This document shows positions 57,004 to 64,000 of a stretch of 64,000 bases of DNA, one piece after another. A program made the translations under genes and the position numbers. Location: NCBI GenBank assembly GCA_002368175.1, contig AP018172.1:745001-809000 (forward strand), written 5' to 3'. Position 1 is the first letter of the stretch; every line of letters begins with the position of its first letter. The notes beneath the pieces were generated by a model. That model saw nothing but the letters and a program-made list of their open reading frames with translations. It ran no database searches and was not told where the DNA came from. The DNA is from Calothrix sp. NIES-2098. GTDB lineage: Bacteria; Cyanobacteriota; Cyanobacteriia; Cyanobacteriales; Nostocaceae.

Positions 57004-59082
57004 ATGACATCCCCACCATCTTCAAATTCTTGGAATGGGCGCTTTATAGGTGATAATCAGCGATACCGTTTAGACAAACGGTTAGCTGGTGGTGGCATGG
57101 GTGAAGTCTTCCTAGCAATGGATACCCGTGTAGGTCAGCAGGTAGCATTAAAGTTATTGAAAGATACGCTAGTACCCTCAAAAGAGATGCGAAAGCGCTT
57201 TGAGAGGGAGATAGCAGTGTGTGCGGCTTTGCAAAGCGACCACATCGTTAAAATCAGTGATTGTGGCGTCACAGAAGAAGGATTTCCATTTTACGTAATG
57301 GAATATCTGCGCGGGCAAACACTGAGGCAATTACTACTGCGTGAAAAGCGGTTATCCGTAGAGCGCACTGTAGGTATTATCGCTCAAGTTTGTAAAGGTT
57401 TGCAGCTAGCACATCAAGGAGTAACTTTACAACGAGATGGTGGTAAAAGCACTGAGCATATTCAGGTAATCCATCGCGACCTCAAACCAGACAATATATT
57501 TCTAGTGCCGACGGATTTGGGAGAATGGGTAAAGATTTTGGATTTTGGTGTGGCAAAAATCCGCCATGAATCTTCAGAACAAACTAATATTACTAATACA
57601 TTTATTGGCACATTTCGCTACGCCGCACCAGAGCAAATTCAAAGCGATAAAAACCTAGACGCCAGGGCAGATATTTACAGCTTGGGACTGATTCTCTACG
57701 AAATGCTGAGTGGAGTAGATCCTTTTGGTTTAGGCGTTAAAGCTCATAATATCAGCGAAGCCTCTTGGGTATTAGCCCATGCCTATGAACCGCCGAAACC
57801 ATTGCGATCGCAACCTGGATGTGAATATTTGTCCGAGCAACTAGAGGCTGTGGTGCTCAAATGCTTGCAAAAGAATCCCAATAACCGTTTTGCCAGTGTA
57901 GAAGAACTGGATCGAGCTTTGCAGTCTGCCGCTAAACCAATTGCTCTTAATTTTAGCGTTGAGGATGAAGAAGCGATCGCGCTCCATCCCACAGTACCCA
58001 GACCTGCTAGGAATTTTGATACCATACCCCGACCGTTAACAGCGATTGAGCAGAGCCAACTTGAGGACACCATACCTCCATCTCAGCCTCTGCATCGTGG
58101 AGAAACCATACCCCGACCGTTGACCCCTGTTGAGCCAAGCCAAGGGGAAGAAGATACGATTCTTCGTCCCCAACCTTTGTATCATCAAGGTTCAGACCAA
58201 GAAACTACACCGCGACCCCTGACACCGATTGAGTACAGTCAAGGGGAAAATGAAACCATACCTCGTCCTCAACCCTTATATCGGCAAGGTTCAGACCAAG
58301 AAACCACACCGCGACCCCTGACACCAATTGAGCAAAGCCAACCAGAAGGCACAATTTTTCAACCACGGCCTGGACAACATCAAGGTTCACATGGGGAAAC
58401 AGTACCGCGACCTCTACAACCTATTCCTCAACAGCAAGGACAAGATGAAACCATACCTCGCCCCCAACCCATGCCAGATCGAGGTTCGGATGGGGAAACA
58501 GTACCGCGACCTCTGCAACCTATTCCCCAACAGCAACCAGACGGCACGATTTTTCAACCACGGCCAGCAGCAAATCTAGAAACTAATCAAAATTTAGTTG
58601 CGAATAATCCTGAATTCAGCCCAGAAGGGACAATTTTTCAAACTCGCCCTGCATCCGGCCAAGGCGAACAAGCCGCATCAGAGGGGACATTATTCCAACC
58701 ACGCCCCACACCCCAACCTACACCCGATGGCGGGACAATCTATCAACCTCGTCCTGTATCTGGACAAGCTGGACAACCAACGCCAGATGGCGGAACAATC
58801 TATCAACCCCGTCCATCTGGACAAGCTGGTCAACCAACACCAGATGGTGGAACAATCTATCAACCCCGCCCCGGACAAACAGCACGGGATGGTAGCACGA
58901 TTTTTCAACCTAGGACAAATAAACAAACCCTTGAGAAACTGCCAAAAAATTTCTGGCGAACGATCGGGATATTGTTGGCGATCGCATTTTCCTTAACAGC
59001 GATCGTTTATTTATATCCGCACTTTCAACCCAATAAAGAAAGCGATCGGAAAACTTGGCAGAAATTCAACCATGTATGGTGA
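57004..59082 (+). CDS. Membrane-anchored serine/threonine protein kinase with a repetitive Thr/Pro-rich tail
   Basis: The 692-residue PknB-type kinase has a catalytic domain at about 17-305: GGGMGEVF loop, VALKLLKD lysine, VIHRDLKPDN catalytic loop, ILDFGVAK, GTFRYAAPEQ and RADIYSLG. Residues about 335-640 are two sets of tandem repeats, one of the ETIPRPLTPIEQSQ type and one of the DGGTIYQPRPSGQ type. A transmembrane helix follows near 655-677 (TIGILLAIAFSLTAIVYLY) with a short outer tail. Each repeat offers at least one Thr-Ile-x-x-Pro, a plausible autophosphorylation or FHA-docking site. It is divergent from the eCIS pair, and a regulatory link is speculative. Confidence 0.93.
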   Translation: MTSPPSSNSWNGRFIGDNQRYRLDKRLAGGGMGEVFLAMDTRVGQQVALKLLKDTLVPSKEMRKRFEREIAVCAALQSDHIVKISDCGVTEEGFPFYVMEYLRGQTLRQLLLREKRLSVERTVGIIAQVCKGLQLAHQGVTLQRDGGKSTEHIQVIHRDLKPDNIFLVPTDLGEWVKILDFGVAKIRHESSEQTNITNTFIGTFRYAAPEQIQSDKNLDARADIYSLGLILYEMLSGVDPFGLGVKAHNISEASWVLAHAYEPPKPLRSQPGCEYLSEQLEAVVLKCLQKNPNNRFASVEELDRALQSAAKPIALNFSVEDEEAIALHPTVPRPARNFDTIPRPLTAIEQSQLEDTIPPSQPLHRGETIPRPLTPVEPSQGEEDTILRPQPLYHQGSDQETTPRPLTPIEYSQGENETIPRPQPLYRQGSDQETTPRPLTPIEQSQPEGTIFQPRPGQHQGSHGETVPRPLQPIPQQQGQDETIPRPQPMPDRGSDGETVPRPLQPIPQQQPDGTIFQPRPAANLETNQNLVANNPEFSPEGTIFQTRPASGQGEQAASEGTLFQPRPTPQPTPDGGTIYQPRPVSGQAGQPTPDGGTIYQPRPSGQAGQPTPDGGTIYQPRPGQTARDGSTIFQPRTNKQTLEKLPKNFWRTIGILLAIAFSLTAIVYLYPHFQPNKESDRKTWQKFNHVW

Positions 59083-59426
59083 GTCAAAAAGTTTCTTCTG
59101 TAGTTTACAGCCAGCCCGATAAATGTAATATCAGTTTGAAAAAACAATACAACATCTGGGTAGGAATGTTCCTAGCAAATAATTTATTTGGAGCCAGTCG
59201 CATACTCTGGTTTCCAGAATAGAGCAAACTGGTGTAAAATCTAGACGATTTAAAACCAAAATTGATACTAAGTTGCAGTCTGTTGTAGTACATCAAAATT
59301 AATGAGATTGCGACCGTAGGGAAGCAATCTCAGATACTATCTTTGATTGCAACTTGGTATGAGGACTACCTTTAAAACAAAAATTATTTTCTAAAAACAC
59401 TAAATCCAAATTTAACTAAATATTAG
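59083..59426. other. Gap of 344 bp
   Basis: No gene, repeat or hairpin stands out. The minus-strand open frame across 59105-59296 shows no family or ribosome binding site. Confidence 0.4.
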
Positions 59427-59855
59427 GTGAGACAACTATTCAATCAGGGTTTAGTAGGAATAGTAGCTGCTATTACTACTTTCACCGCAATTAATCTTCC
59501 AGTTTTCGCTGCCAAAGATGATACCAAATGCATCAGTCAAATAACTGGTAAACCAGGTAATTTATTCTCAGGAGATTGTATTCCCAATGGGCTGTGGATT
59601 AACCCCAACTATGGTTTAGAGTATGCCCGATTGATGCGCATAGCAATTAAGGCTGCTGCAAATCAAGATGATTATGATACAGCAATTATTAATTTTTCTA
59701 GAGCGCAAGCAATATCAGGTGTGACAGATTCGGAAGTTCGTCGAGGGCTATTAGGAGCAATTTTGGCAAAATCACTTCAGAAAAATCCCGTACAGGGTTA
59801 TTTCCCATCAAGAATTTGGCTACTAGTTACTGGAGAATTTAGTCAAGGCGGCTAA
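59427..59855 (+). CDS. Small exported protein, unknown
   Basis: A 142-residue product from GTG 59427 (upstream TATTAG is a weak site). The N-terminus is a signal peptide (GIVAAITTFTAINLPVFA, cut before AKDD). The mature protein has two Cys (CISQ and DCIPNG) that could pair, and a helical tetratricopeptide-like stretch (YARLMRIAIKAAANQDDYDTAIINF, in two pieces). Small secreted TPR-like proteins of this sort occur in cyanobacteria, but the role is unknown. The stop overlaps the convergent ung stop by 4 nt. Confidence 0.68.
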   Translation: MRQLFNQGLVGIVAAITTFTAINLPVFAAKDDTKCISQITGKPGNLFSGDCIPNGLWINPNYGLEYARLMRIAIKAAANQDDYDTAIINFSRAQAISGVTDSEVRRGLLGAILAKSLQKNPVQGYFPSRIWLLVTGEFSQGG

Positions 59856-60535
59856 TCAAAATCAAGAAGTTGCCAATCAATCTCTGGTTTACCAACAGAA
59901 CGCAAGGCTGAGTTGATAGCTGAGAAAGGTTTGCTACCAAAAAAGCCATTACGTGCAGAAAGTGGTGAAGGATGCGCTGATTTGATCGCTTGATGTCGCG
60001 TTGTATCTATCAATTTCAGCTTCTTCTGTGCATATCCACCCCACAATACAAAAACCACAGGATCTGGCTTTTGATTGACTTTGCTAATTACCGCATCGGT
60101 GAAAGTTTCCCAACCTTGATTTTTGTGAGAATTAGGTGTGTGTGCCCTAACAGTTAGCACTGCATTTAGCATCAAAATCCCTTGTTTCGCCCATGATGCT
60201 AAATAGCCATGATTCGGGATATTAAACCCAACATCATTTTGGAGTTCTTTAAAGATATTACTCAGGGATGGAGGCGGCTTGATACCAGGCTTGACAGAAA
60301 AGCATAATCCATGCGCTTGGTTCTCATCGTGGTAAGGATCTTGACCAAGTAACAGGACATTTACTTTTTCGTAAGGTGTCAATTCAAAAGCGGAAAATAT
60401 ATCTTCTTCAGGTGGATATACAGTGTGTGCTTGGCGTTCTTCTACTAAAAAACTTTGAAGCTTACTAAAGTATGGTTTGTTAAACTCTTCCAACAGTACT
60501 GTTTGCCAACTAGGAGAAAGTTTGCTGAGTATCAA
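59852..60535 (-). CDS. ung: Uracil-DNA glycosylase (family 1)
   Basis: The 227-residue enzyme removes uracil from DNA at the start of base excision repair. Motifs are complete: the water-activating loop GQDPYHDENQAHGL, the 4-Pro-like KPPPSLSNIFKEL, LMLNAVLTVRAHTPNSH, the uracil-contact WGGYAQKK and the minor-groove loop HPSPLSARNGFFG. Length is normal. The start at 60535 gives ILSKLSPSWQTVLLEEF, the usual family opening. Confidence 0.97.
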   Translation of the reverse strand: MILSKLSPSWQTVLLEEFNKPYFSKLQSFLVEERQAHTVYPPEEDIFSAFELTPYEKVNVLLLGQDPYHDENQAHGLCFSVKPGIKPPPSLSNIFKELQNDVGFNIPNHGYLASWAKQGILMLNAVLTVRAHTPNSHKNQGWETFTDAVISKVNQKPDPVVFVLWGGYAQKKLKLIDTTRHQAIKSAHPSPLSARNGFFGSKPFSAINSALRSVGKPEIDWQLLDFD

Positions 60536-61235
60536 AATTTTTTGCCTCTACTTAAGTATGTAATCGATAATTATAACAATTTCATAAAAATACCTCATAA
60601 CTATGAAGTTTTAGCTAACATTAGGCATTTTGGCTATATTCAAGGCTGTTTTAAGTTATAAATAGATGAAATTCTCCGAATACATACCAAATAAAAATAA
60701 AGTTTGTTTAAAACACTAAGCTATTACTTACTTAATTTCTGAAGAGTTTACCTTTTTTAATATTTTGAGATTCTTTTACTAATTTTGTATGTAAGAATCC
60801 TGAAATAATGTCTTGTTTTCAAATAAGCTATTTGAATCAAATTGTAGTGTTGAGAAATATAAATTTAGTAATTTTAATTTTGGAGGGTATTTTAGACGAT
60901 TTTTGTAAATGCCTATCAAGCGAATAAATGAAGTTTTAGCAGCAGTTTTCATCTCAAGCAAATCGTGAATGTCTGTTCTATGATTTACCACTTTGCATCA
61001 TTGACATCACACTGAATCGGCTTTGCTGGCCAGCATCGATTTATCTTCAGATGATGCGATCGCCCAATTATTCTCTGTTTATATCTATTTAGAGACATCT
61101 TGATTAGGCGCAGTTACAACGCTGTCTACAGGAAACTTCGCGATTAATTTACAAAATCTTTAGGGATTTTTAGCAGTGATGGCTGTAAATATATTCAGAT
61201 TCTTGTTCAAGGTACATTAACTTGAAGTAAAACCT
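60536..61235. other. AT-rich gap of 700 bp
   Basis: Largely AT-rich from 60536 to about 60990, then ordinary composition with one GCGATCGCCC site near 61058. Short open frames (60455-60661 +, 60779-60991 -) lack family features. The last 100 bp should hold the promoter of the PEP-CTERM gene. Confidence 0.45.
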
Positions 61236-62045
61236 ATGTTGACAACTAAAAAAAGGGTCGTTGTGACCGCAGGCCTAGTTCTGAGTTTGGCTACTTTCGG
61301 TTCCAAACCTTCTCAAGCTGCTACTCTAGCTGCATCGAATGCAGCATTTTTCGTTGGTAACTTTAGCTATAACAGCCCAGATATCGCAAATTATACTAAT
61401 GCTGATGCTGATACTTATGTATCTTCAACAGGTGGTAAAGTAATGGCCACGGCTGTACCAACTGCTTTTGCTAATTCCACTAGTGCTTTTAATAATTCTG
61501 ATAGCTCTGCAACAGGCGAATCCGGCAACTATTTTGGTACAGCAAAAAGCTTGGCTGAAATTGGACTTTATAACTTCAAAATTGCTAAAGATACCACTTT
61601 TTCTTTCGATTTTGATGGAGTACTTAATTTACTAACATCAATAGATAGTTCGCCACACGAAACTGCTAATGCTAATGGAAATATCAAATTTGAAGTAGTG
61701 AATCAAGCTAATGGAGAGGTATTAGACTACCTTTATCTATTCGGAAATATATCAACTGTTGATAATAATGATTTTTTAAATGGTTACAGTAGTGCAAGTC
61801 TAACCTTTGACCCAAATTCTACGATTTTCGATCGGAATTTTGGTGGAATGCAAGAATATGCATCTGCTATTTTTAGAGGTACTTATTCTAGAACTTTTAC
61901 TGAAGATACTGTTTTAAGTATTAGAGAATCAAAATTTAATCAAGTGACTGTTCAAGTTCCCGAACCGCTATCTTGTGGTGGGATGCTGGTTGCTGGTTTG
62001 ATGGGATTGTGGATTAAACGCAAGCAGAAGCTAGAGCATGAATAA
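61236..62045 (+). CDS. PEP-CTERM sorting domain protein
   Basis: The 269-residue protein has an N-terminal signal (VVVTAGLVLSLATFGSKPSQA, cut before ATLAAS). The Ser/Thr/Asn-rich beta domain is of unknown type (about 30-235). The C-terminal PEP-CTERM signal reads VPEPLSCGGMLVAGLMGLWI followed by the basic KRKQK. Such proteins are exported and processed by exosortase, often together with extracellular polysaccharide. No exosortase gene is present in this window. Low complexity and Asn richness are typical of surface proteins. Confidence 0.88.
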   Translation: MLTTKKRVVVTAGLVLSLATFGSKPSQAATLAASNAAFFVGNFSYNSPDIANYTNADADTYVSSTGGKVMATAVPTAFANSTSAFNNSDSSATGESGNYFGTAKSLAEIGLYNFKIAKDTTFSFDFDGVLNLLTSIDSSPHETANANGNIKFEVVNQANGEVLDYLYLFGNISTVDNNDFLNGYSSASLTFDPNSTIFDRNFGGMQEYASAIFRGTYSRTFTEDTVLSIRESKFNQVTVQVPEPLSCGGMLVAGLMGLWIKRKQKLEHE

Positions 62046-62385
62046 TTTAACAAGAGTAGGAAATTTCAATTGCCAATGCATCTACTAGTCTTTTTAGCTG
62101 CTGTTGGGCTTTGCAAGCACTATTTATAAGCAATCAATAATATCGCGTCCGTTTAAATAAGCGTTGCTGTTACTGTAGAGTTCGCCGTTGGGCTTCCTCT
62201 ACATAAAAATTCGGAGAGTAGCAATCCCAAAAAGATTGCGATCGCGTCTTTTGACTGGCAATGTCACCATATTTAGGGTAAGTTGCCAAATATAAAATTT
62301 ACATCGATAAAATTTCAGCAAAAATATATTCAACCTACGTACATTCATACAGCGATCGCATGATTTTCATATTATTTTTATGTAA
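62046..62385. other. Intergenic 340 bp upstream of the small RNA
   Basis: Contains a GCGATCGCG-type site near 62239 and AGCGATCGCATG near 62351, and no reading frame of note. Confidence 0.4.
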
Positions 62386-62413
62386 TTGCCACATTTACTT
62401 GTTAGACTAATAT
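62386..62413 (+). promoter_or_regulatory. Promoter of the Yfr1-like RNA
   Basis: TTGCCA (62386-62391) and TAATAT (62408-62413) with 16-bp spacing, placed correctly for a start near 62419. Confidence 0.6.
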
Positions 62414-62414
62414 C

Positions 62415-62487
62415 AAGCAAACATTGAGTTTGCTCCTCACACCATACTGTTACCCTCTTGTTTGTCAATGGCAAGGGGGCTTTTTTA
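62415..62487 (+). ncRNA. yfr1: Yfr1-like small RNA
   Basis: The layout matches the cyanobacterial Yfr1 RNA. A 5' hairpin CAAAC-ATTGA-GTTTG is followed by the unpaired, ultraconserved-type CTCCTCACACC. A terminator hairpin then follows (CCCTCTTG...CAAGGGGG with one G-U) and ends in CTTTTTT. Length is about 70 nt. Yfr1 uses the single-stranded CTCCTCACAC stretch to pair with porin-type mRNAs. The base before CTCC is G here rather than the A I recall as usual, so I keep some doubt. It is convergent with the DUF6671 gene. Confidence 0.8.
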
Positions 62488-62524
62488 TGAAAGTTGTCTA
62501 GTTAATTTTCAGGGTTACAGCTTG

Positions 62525-63388
62525 TTAGGGATTGCAGTACATACATTGGCCAGGATCGGCAAACTCTATACCATCAGGAAATAATTTTTTTTGGCTGCAA
62601 CCACATTTTTGACATTCATAAATTACAGAATGAACCAAAGTAGTAGGCGAAGCACAAATTGCGCAAGGTAATCCTCTGATTCTTTCTTTAATTTCAAAAC
62701 CAGGCATATAACATTGCGGACACTGGCTTTTAATCTTGCTTAACAAGTTATAGGTAGCTTTGGCGATATTTTTCATTCGTGTGGGATTGTAAAGTGCGCG
62801 CATATCGGTTTCAAGATGCGCTTTGCCATCTGCTGAATTACTAAACGCCAAATTCAAAGCTACTAAAAATTTTTCTTCAGTATTAATACCTTTAAATATC
62901 TCATGGTTATCTTTACCTATTGGATGAAAACTGACAACTAACCCATGTTCTGGAAAACCAACTTTTCTCGCAAAATCATCAGCTTGTTGAATATTCTCCA
63001 CGACCTGATGGTTAAAATTAGTTTCTAGAGACAGTTCTTCACCAATAATTTCTAGGTCGTTTTCTCGGTCTAATAAAATGACTATTTCTCGATTTGAATA
63101 AATATATGGTAGAGATGGATGAGGTGCAAAGCTACCTTCACTGGCAAGAGATAAATTTTCTCCTGTTAGTTCCATTGCTTTTGTCGCTTTTAATTTAGCT
63201 GCTGCAATTTGAGTTCCAGGACGTGCTACCTCTCTAGTAAATGTACCGAATATATCAGTATTAAAATCCTGCGGTACTATAACTTTAATACCTAGCTCCG
63301 GCTCCAAGACTGGGGCAATAACTCTCTGTTTTTGGTGCATCGTCGCCAGTACTGCTACACGATTACTAAATAATTGCCGATCTTTCAT
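62525..63388 (-). CDS. DUF6671 zinc-ribbon protein
   Basis: From ATG 63388 (MKDRQLFSNRVAVLATMHQK) the product is 287 residues. The N-terminal 200 residues resemble the DUF6671 family (VAVLATMHQKQRVIAPVLE, ETDMRALYNPTRMKNI). The C-terminal 75 residues carry several Cys pairs (CPQCYMPGF, CAICASP, CQKCGC, CMYCNP), enough for two zinc ribbons. Function is unknown, and the zinc ribbons and RALYNPTR basic patch suggest nucleic-acid contact. The 63421 start would add 11 unlike residues. Confidence 0.82.
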   Translation of the reverse strand: MKDRQLFSNRVAVLATMHQKQRVIAPVLEPELGIKVIVPQDFNTDIFGTFTREVARPGTQIAAAKLKATKAMELTGENLSLASEGSFAPHPSLPYIYSNREIVILLDRENDLEIIGEELSLETNFNHQVVENIQQADDFARKVGFPEHGLVVSFHPIGKDNHEIFKGINTEEKFLVALNLAFSNSADGKAHLETDMRALYNPTRMKNIAKATYNLLSKIKSQCPQCYMPGFEIKERIRGLPCAICASPTTLVHSVIYECQKCGCSQKKLFPDGIEFADPGQCMYCNP

Positions 63389-63724
63389 CGCGAGCTTACC
63401 TCCTGTGTTTAGTTTCAGCAAGATGAGTTTGTCGTACAGCTTAATTCCAAACTTTCATTATCGATGAACACCTTGAAAACGCAATCAATATAGTTCAGTT
63501 AAAGAACTGATTGTAACGGAGGACTTACTTCTAGGGATAATAATTGAGAGAGCGATCGCTCTCTAGGTTCTCGCATACTCAGAAGGTGAGAACTTTTTTT
63601 ACCAGAATCGGGAACTCCAGTTGGATTTTCACTACTTCTGCCGATCGCGGCCCGTTGCTGCCCCAACCCTCGTATGATCGAAAAGAATAGGAACATATTA
63701 ACAGGCAGATTTTTACCGTAAAAC
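63389..63724. other. Divergent gap of 336 bp with a HIP1-centred palindrome
   Basis: A perfect 18-bp palindrome AGAGAGCGATCGCTCTCT lies at 63547-63564. A small hairpin AGTTC-AGTTAAA-GAACT lies near 63493-63509. These sit between the divergent DUF6671 and Tab2 genes. Confidence 0.55.
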
Positions 63725-64000
63725 ATGGGCAGTATTTGGGAACTCGATTTTTACTCCCGTCCGATTCTGGACGAAAACCAAAAAAAAGTTTGGGAAGTCT
63801 TAGTCTGCGAAAGTCCGTTGGATGTCCGCGCGAAAACAGATTCTTTGTTTCGCTATGCTAAATATTGCCCCAGTACTCAAGTAAATTCAGGTTGGTTGCG
63901 GACGGCGTTACAAGAAGCCATTGACCAAGCACAAGAAGCGCCAATCAAAATCCGCTTTTTCCGCCGCCAAATGAATAATATGATTACTAAAGCCTGCCAA
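63725..64000 (+). CDS. Tab2/Atab2-type RNA-binding protein, N-terminal part
   Basis: The open frame from ATG 63725 runs off the window after 92 codons. It begins MGSIWELDFYSRPILDENQK, then KVWEVLVCESPLD and FRYAKYCPSTQVNSGWL, which is the Tab2 (DUF1092) family pattern. The plant and algal relatives bind the psaB mRNA and are needed for photosystem I synthesis. Cyanobacterial members are presumed to act in a similar RNA-related step. It is too short here to judge completeness. Confidence 0.9.
   Translation, partial: MGSIWELDFYSRPILDENQKKVWEVLVCESPLDVRAKTDSLFRYAKYCPSTQVNSGWLRTALQEAIDQAQEAPIKIRFFRRQMNNMITKACQ

Noticed and set aside
63499..63726. Minus-strand 75-codon frame next to the Tab2 gene
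   Set aside because: Overlaps the likely divergent promoter region and the HIP1 palindrome, with no known pattern. The plus-strand Tab2 start is convincing instead.

Overview
The window looks like chromosome from a filamentous, probably heterocyst-forming, cyanobacterium. The palindrome GCGATCGC (HIP1) is scattered through genes and gaps. Tandem heptamer-type repeats fill several gaps. The gene set includes cyanobacterial ClpC, a Tab2-type protein, a PEP-CTERM protein, CHAT/NB-ARC/WD40 proteins and a Yfr1-like small RNA. No rRNA operon is present, and only one tRNA was recognised.

Left part (1-8 kb): the distal end of a CRISPR array (17 repeats plus a decayed terminal repeat) with no cas gene in view. 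Next is a HigBA-type toxin-antitoxin pair whose toxin has an in-frame stop, lying between two decayed CRISPR repeats. Then come a 21-bp minisatellite, trmFO, an M23 peptidase, tRNA-Arg(CCG) and a HicAB pair.

8-35 kb is mostly housekeeping and metabolism. A purine-catabolism neighbourhood (xanthine-dehydrogenase-type enzyme, ureidoglycolate lyase, DoxX protein, BMP-type lipoprotein and nucleoside-type ABC ATPase) is interrupted by one very AT-rich HEPN-like gene. It is followed by clpC, rimI, lysA, the cdaA-uppS pair (c-di-AMP synthesis and undecaprenyl diphosphate synthesis), a J-domain protein, the ppsA-usp pair, ppk2 and a Uma2-type nuclease.

35-60 kb is the accessory heart of the window. 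A 1761-residue DUF4157 protein, of the type exported by extracellular contractile injection systems (eCIS), ends in a likely toxin tip. Two bases later comes a probable immunity protein, Imm42-like and fused to a BRCT domain. Next to it is a CHAT protease / NB-ARC / WD40 (NLR-like) gene split by a -1 frameshift at an A9 run ending in the slippery motif A AAA AAG. Then comes a full-length animal-type nitric oxide synthase with an N-terminal globin region, 1478 residues. It sits between two equal-length 535-bp direct repeats, each carrying a 21-bp minisatellite. A REP-associated transposase with three REP-like hairpins, one inside its own coding region, follows directly. After that come an overlapping eCIS pair (DUF4255 cap/terminator protein and AAA+ ATPase) and a membrane-anchored Ser/Thr kinase with a repetitive Thr/Pro-rich tail.

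60-64 kb: ung, a PEP-CTERM protein, a probable Yfr1 small RNA, a DUF6671 protein and the start of a Tab2/Atab2 gene that runs off the window.

The most notable items are the repeat-bracketed NOS gene with an apparent tandem-globin N-terminus, the toxin/Imm42-BRCT pair, and the possibly programmed frameshift joining a caspase-like effector to an NLR sensor.
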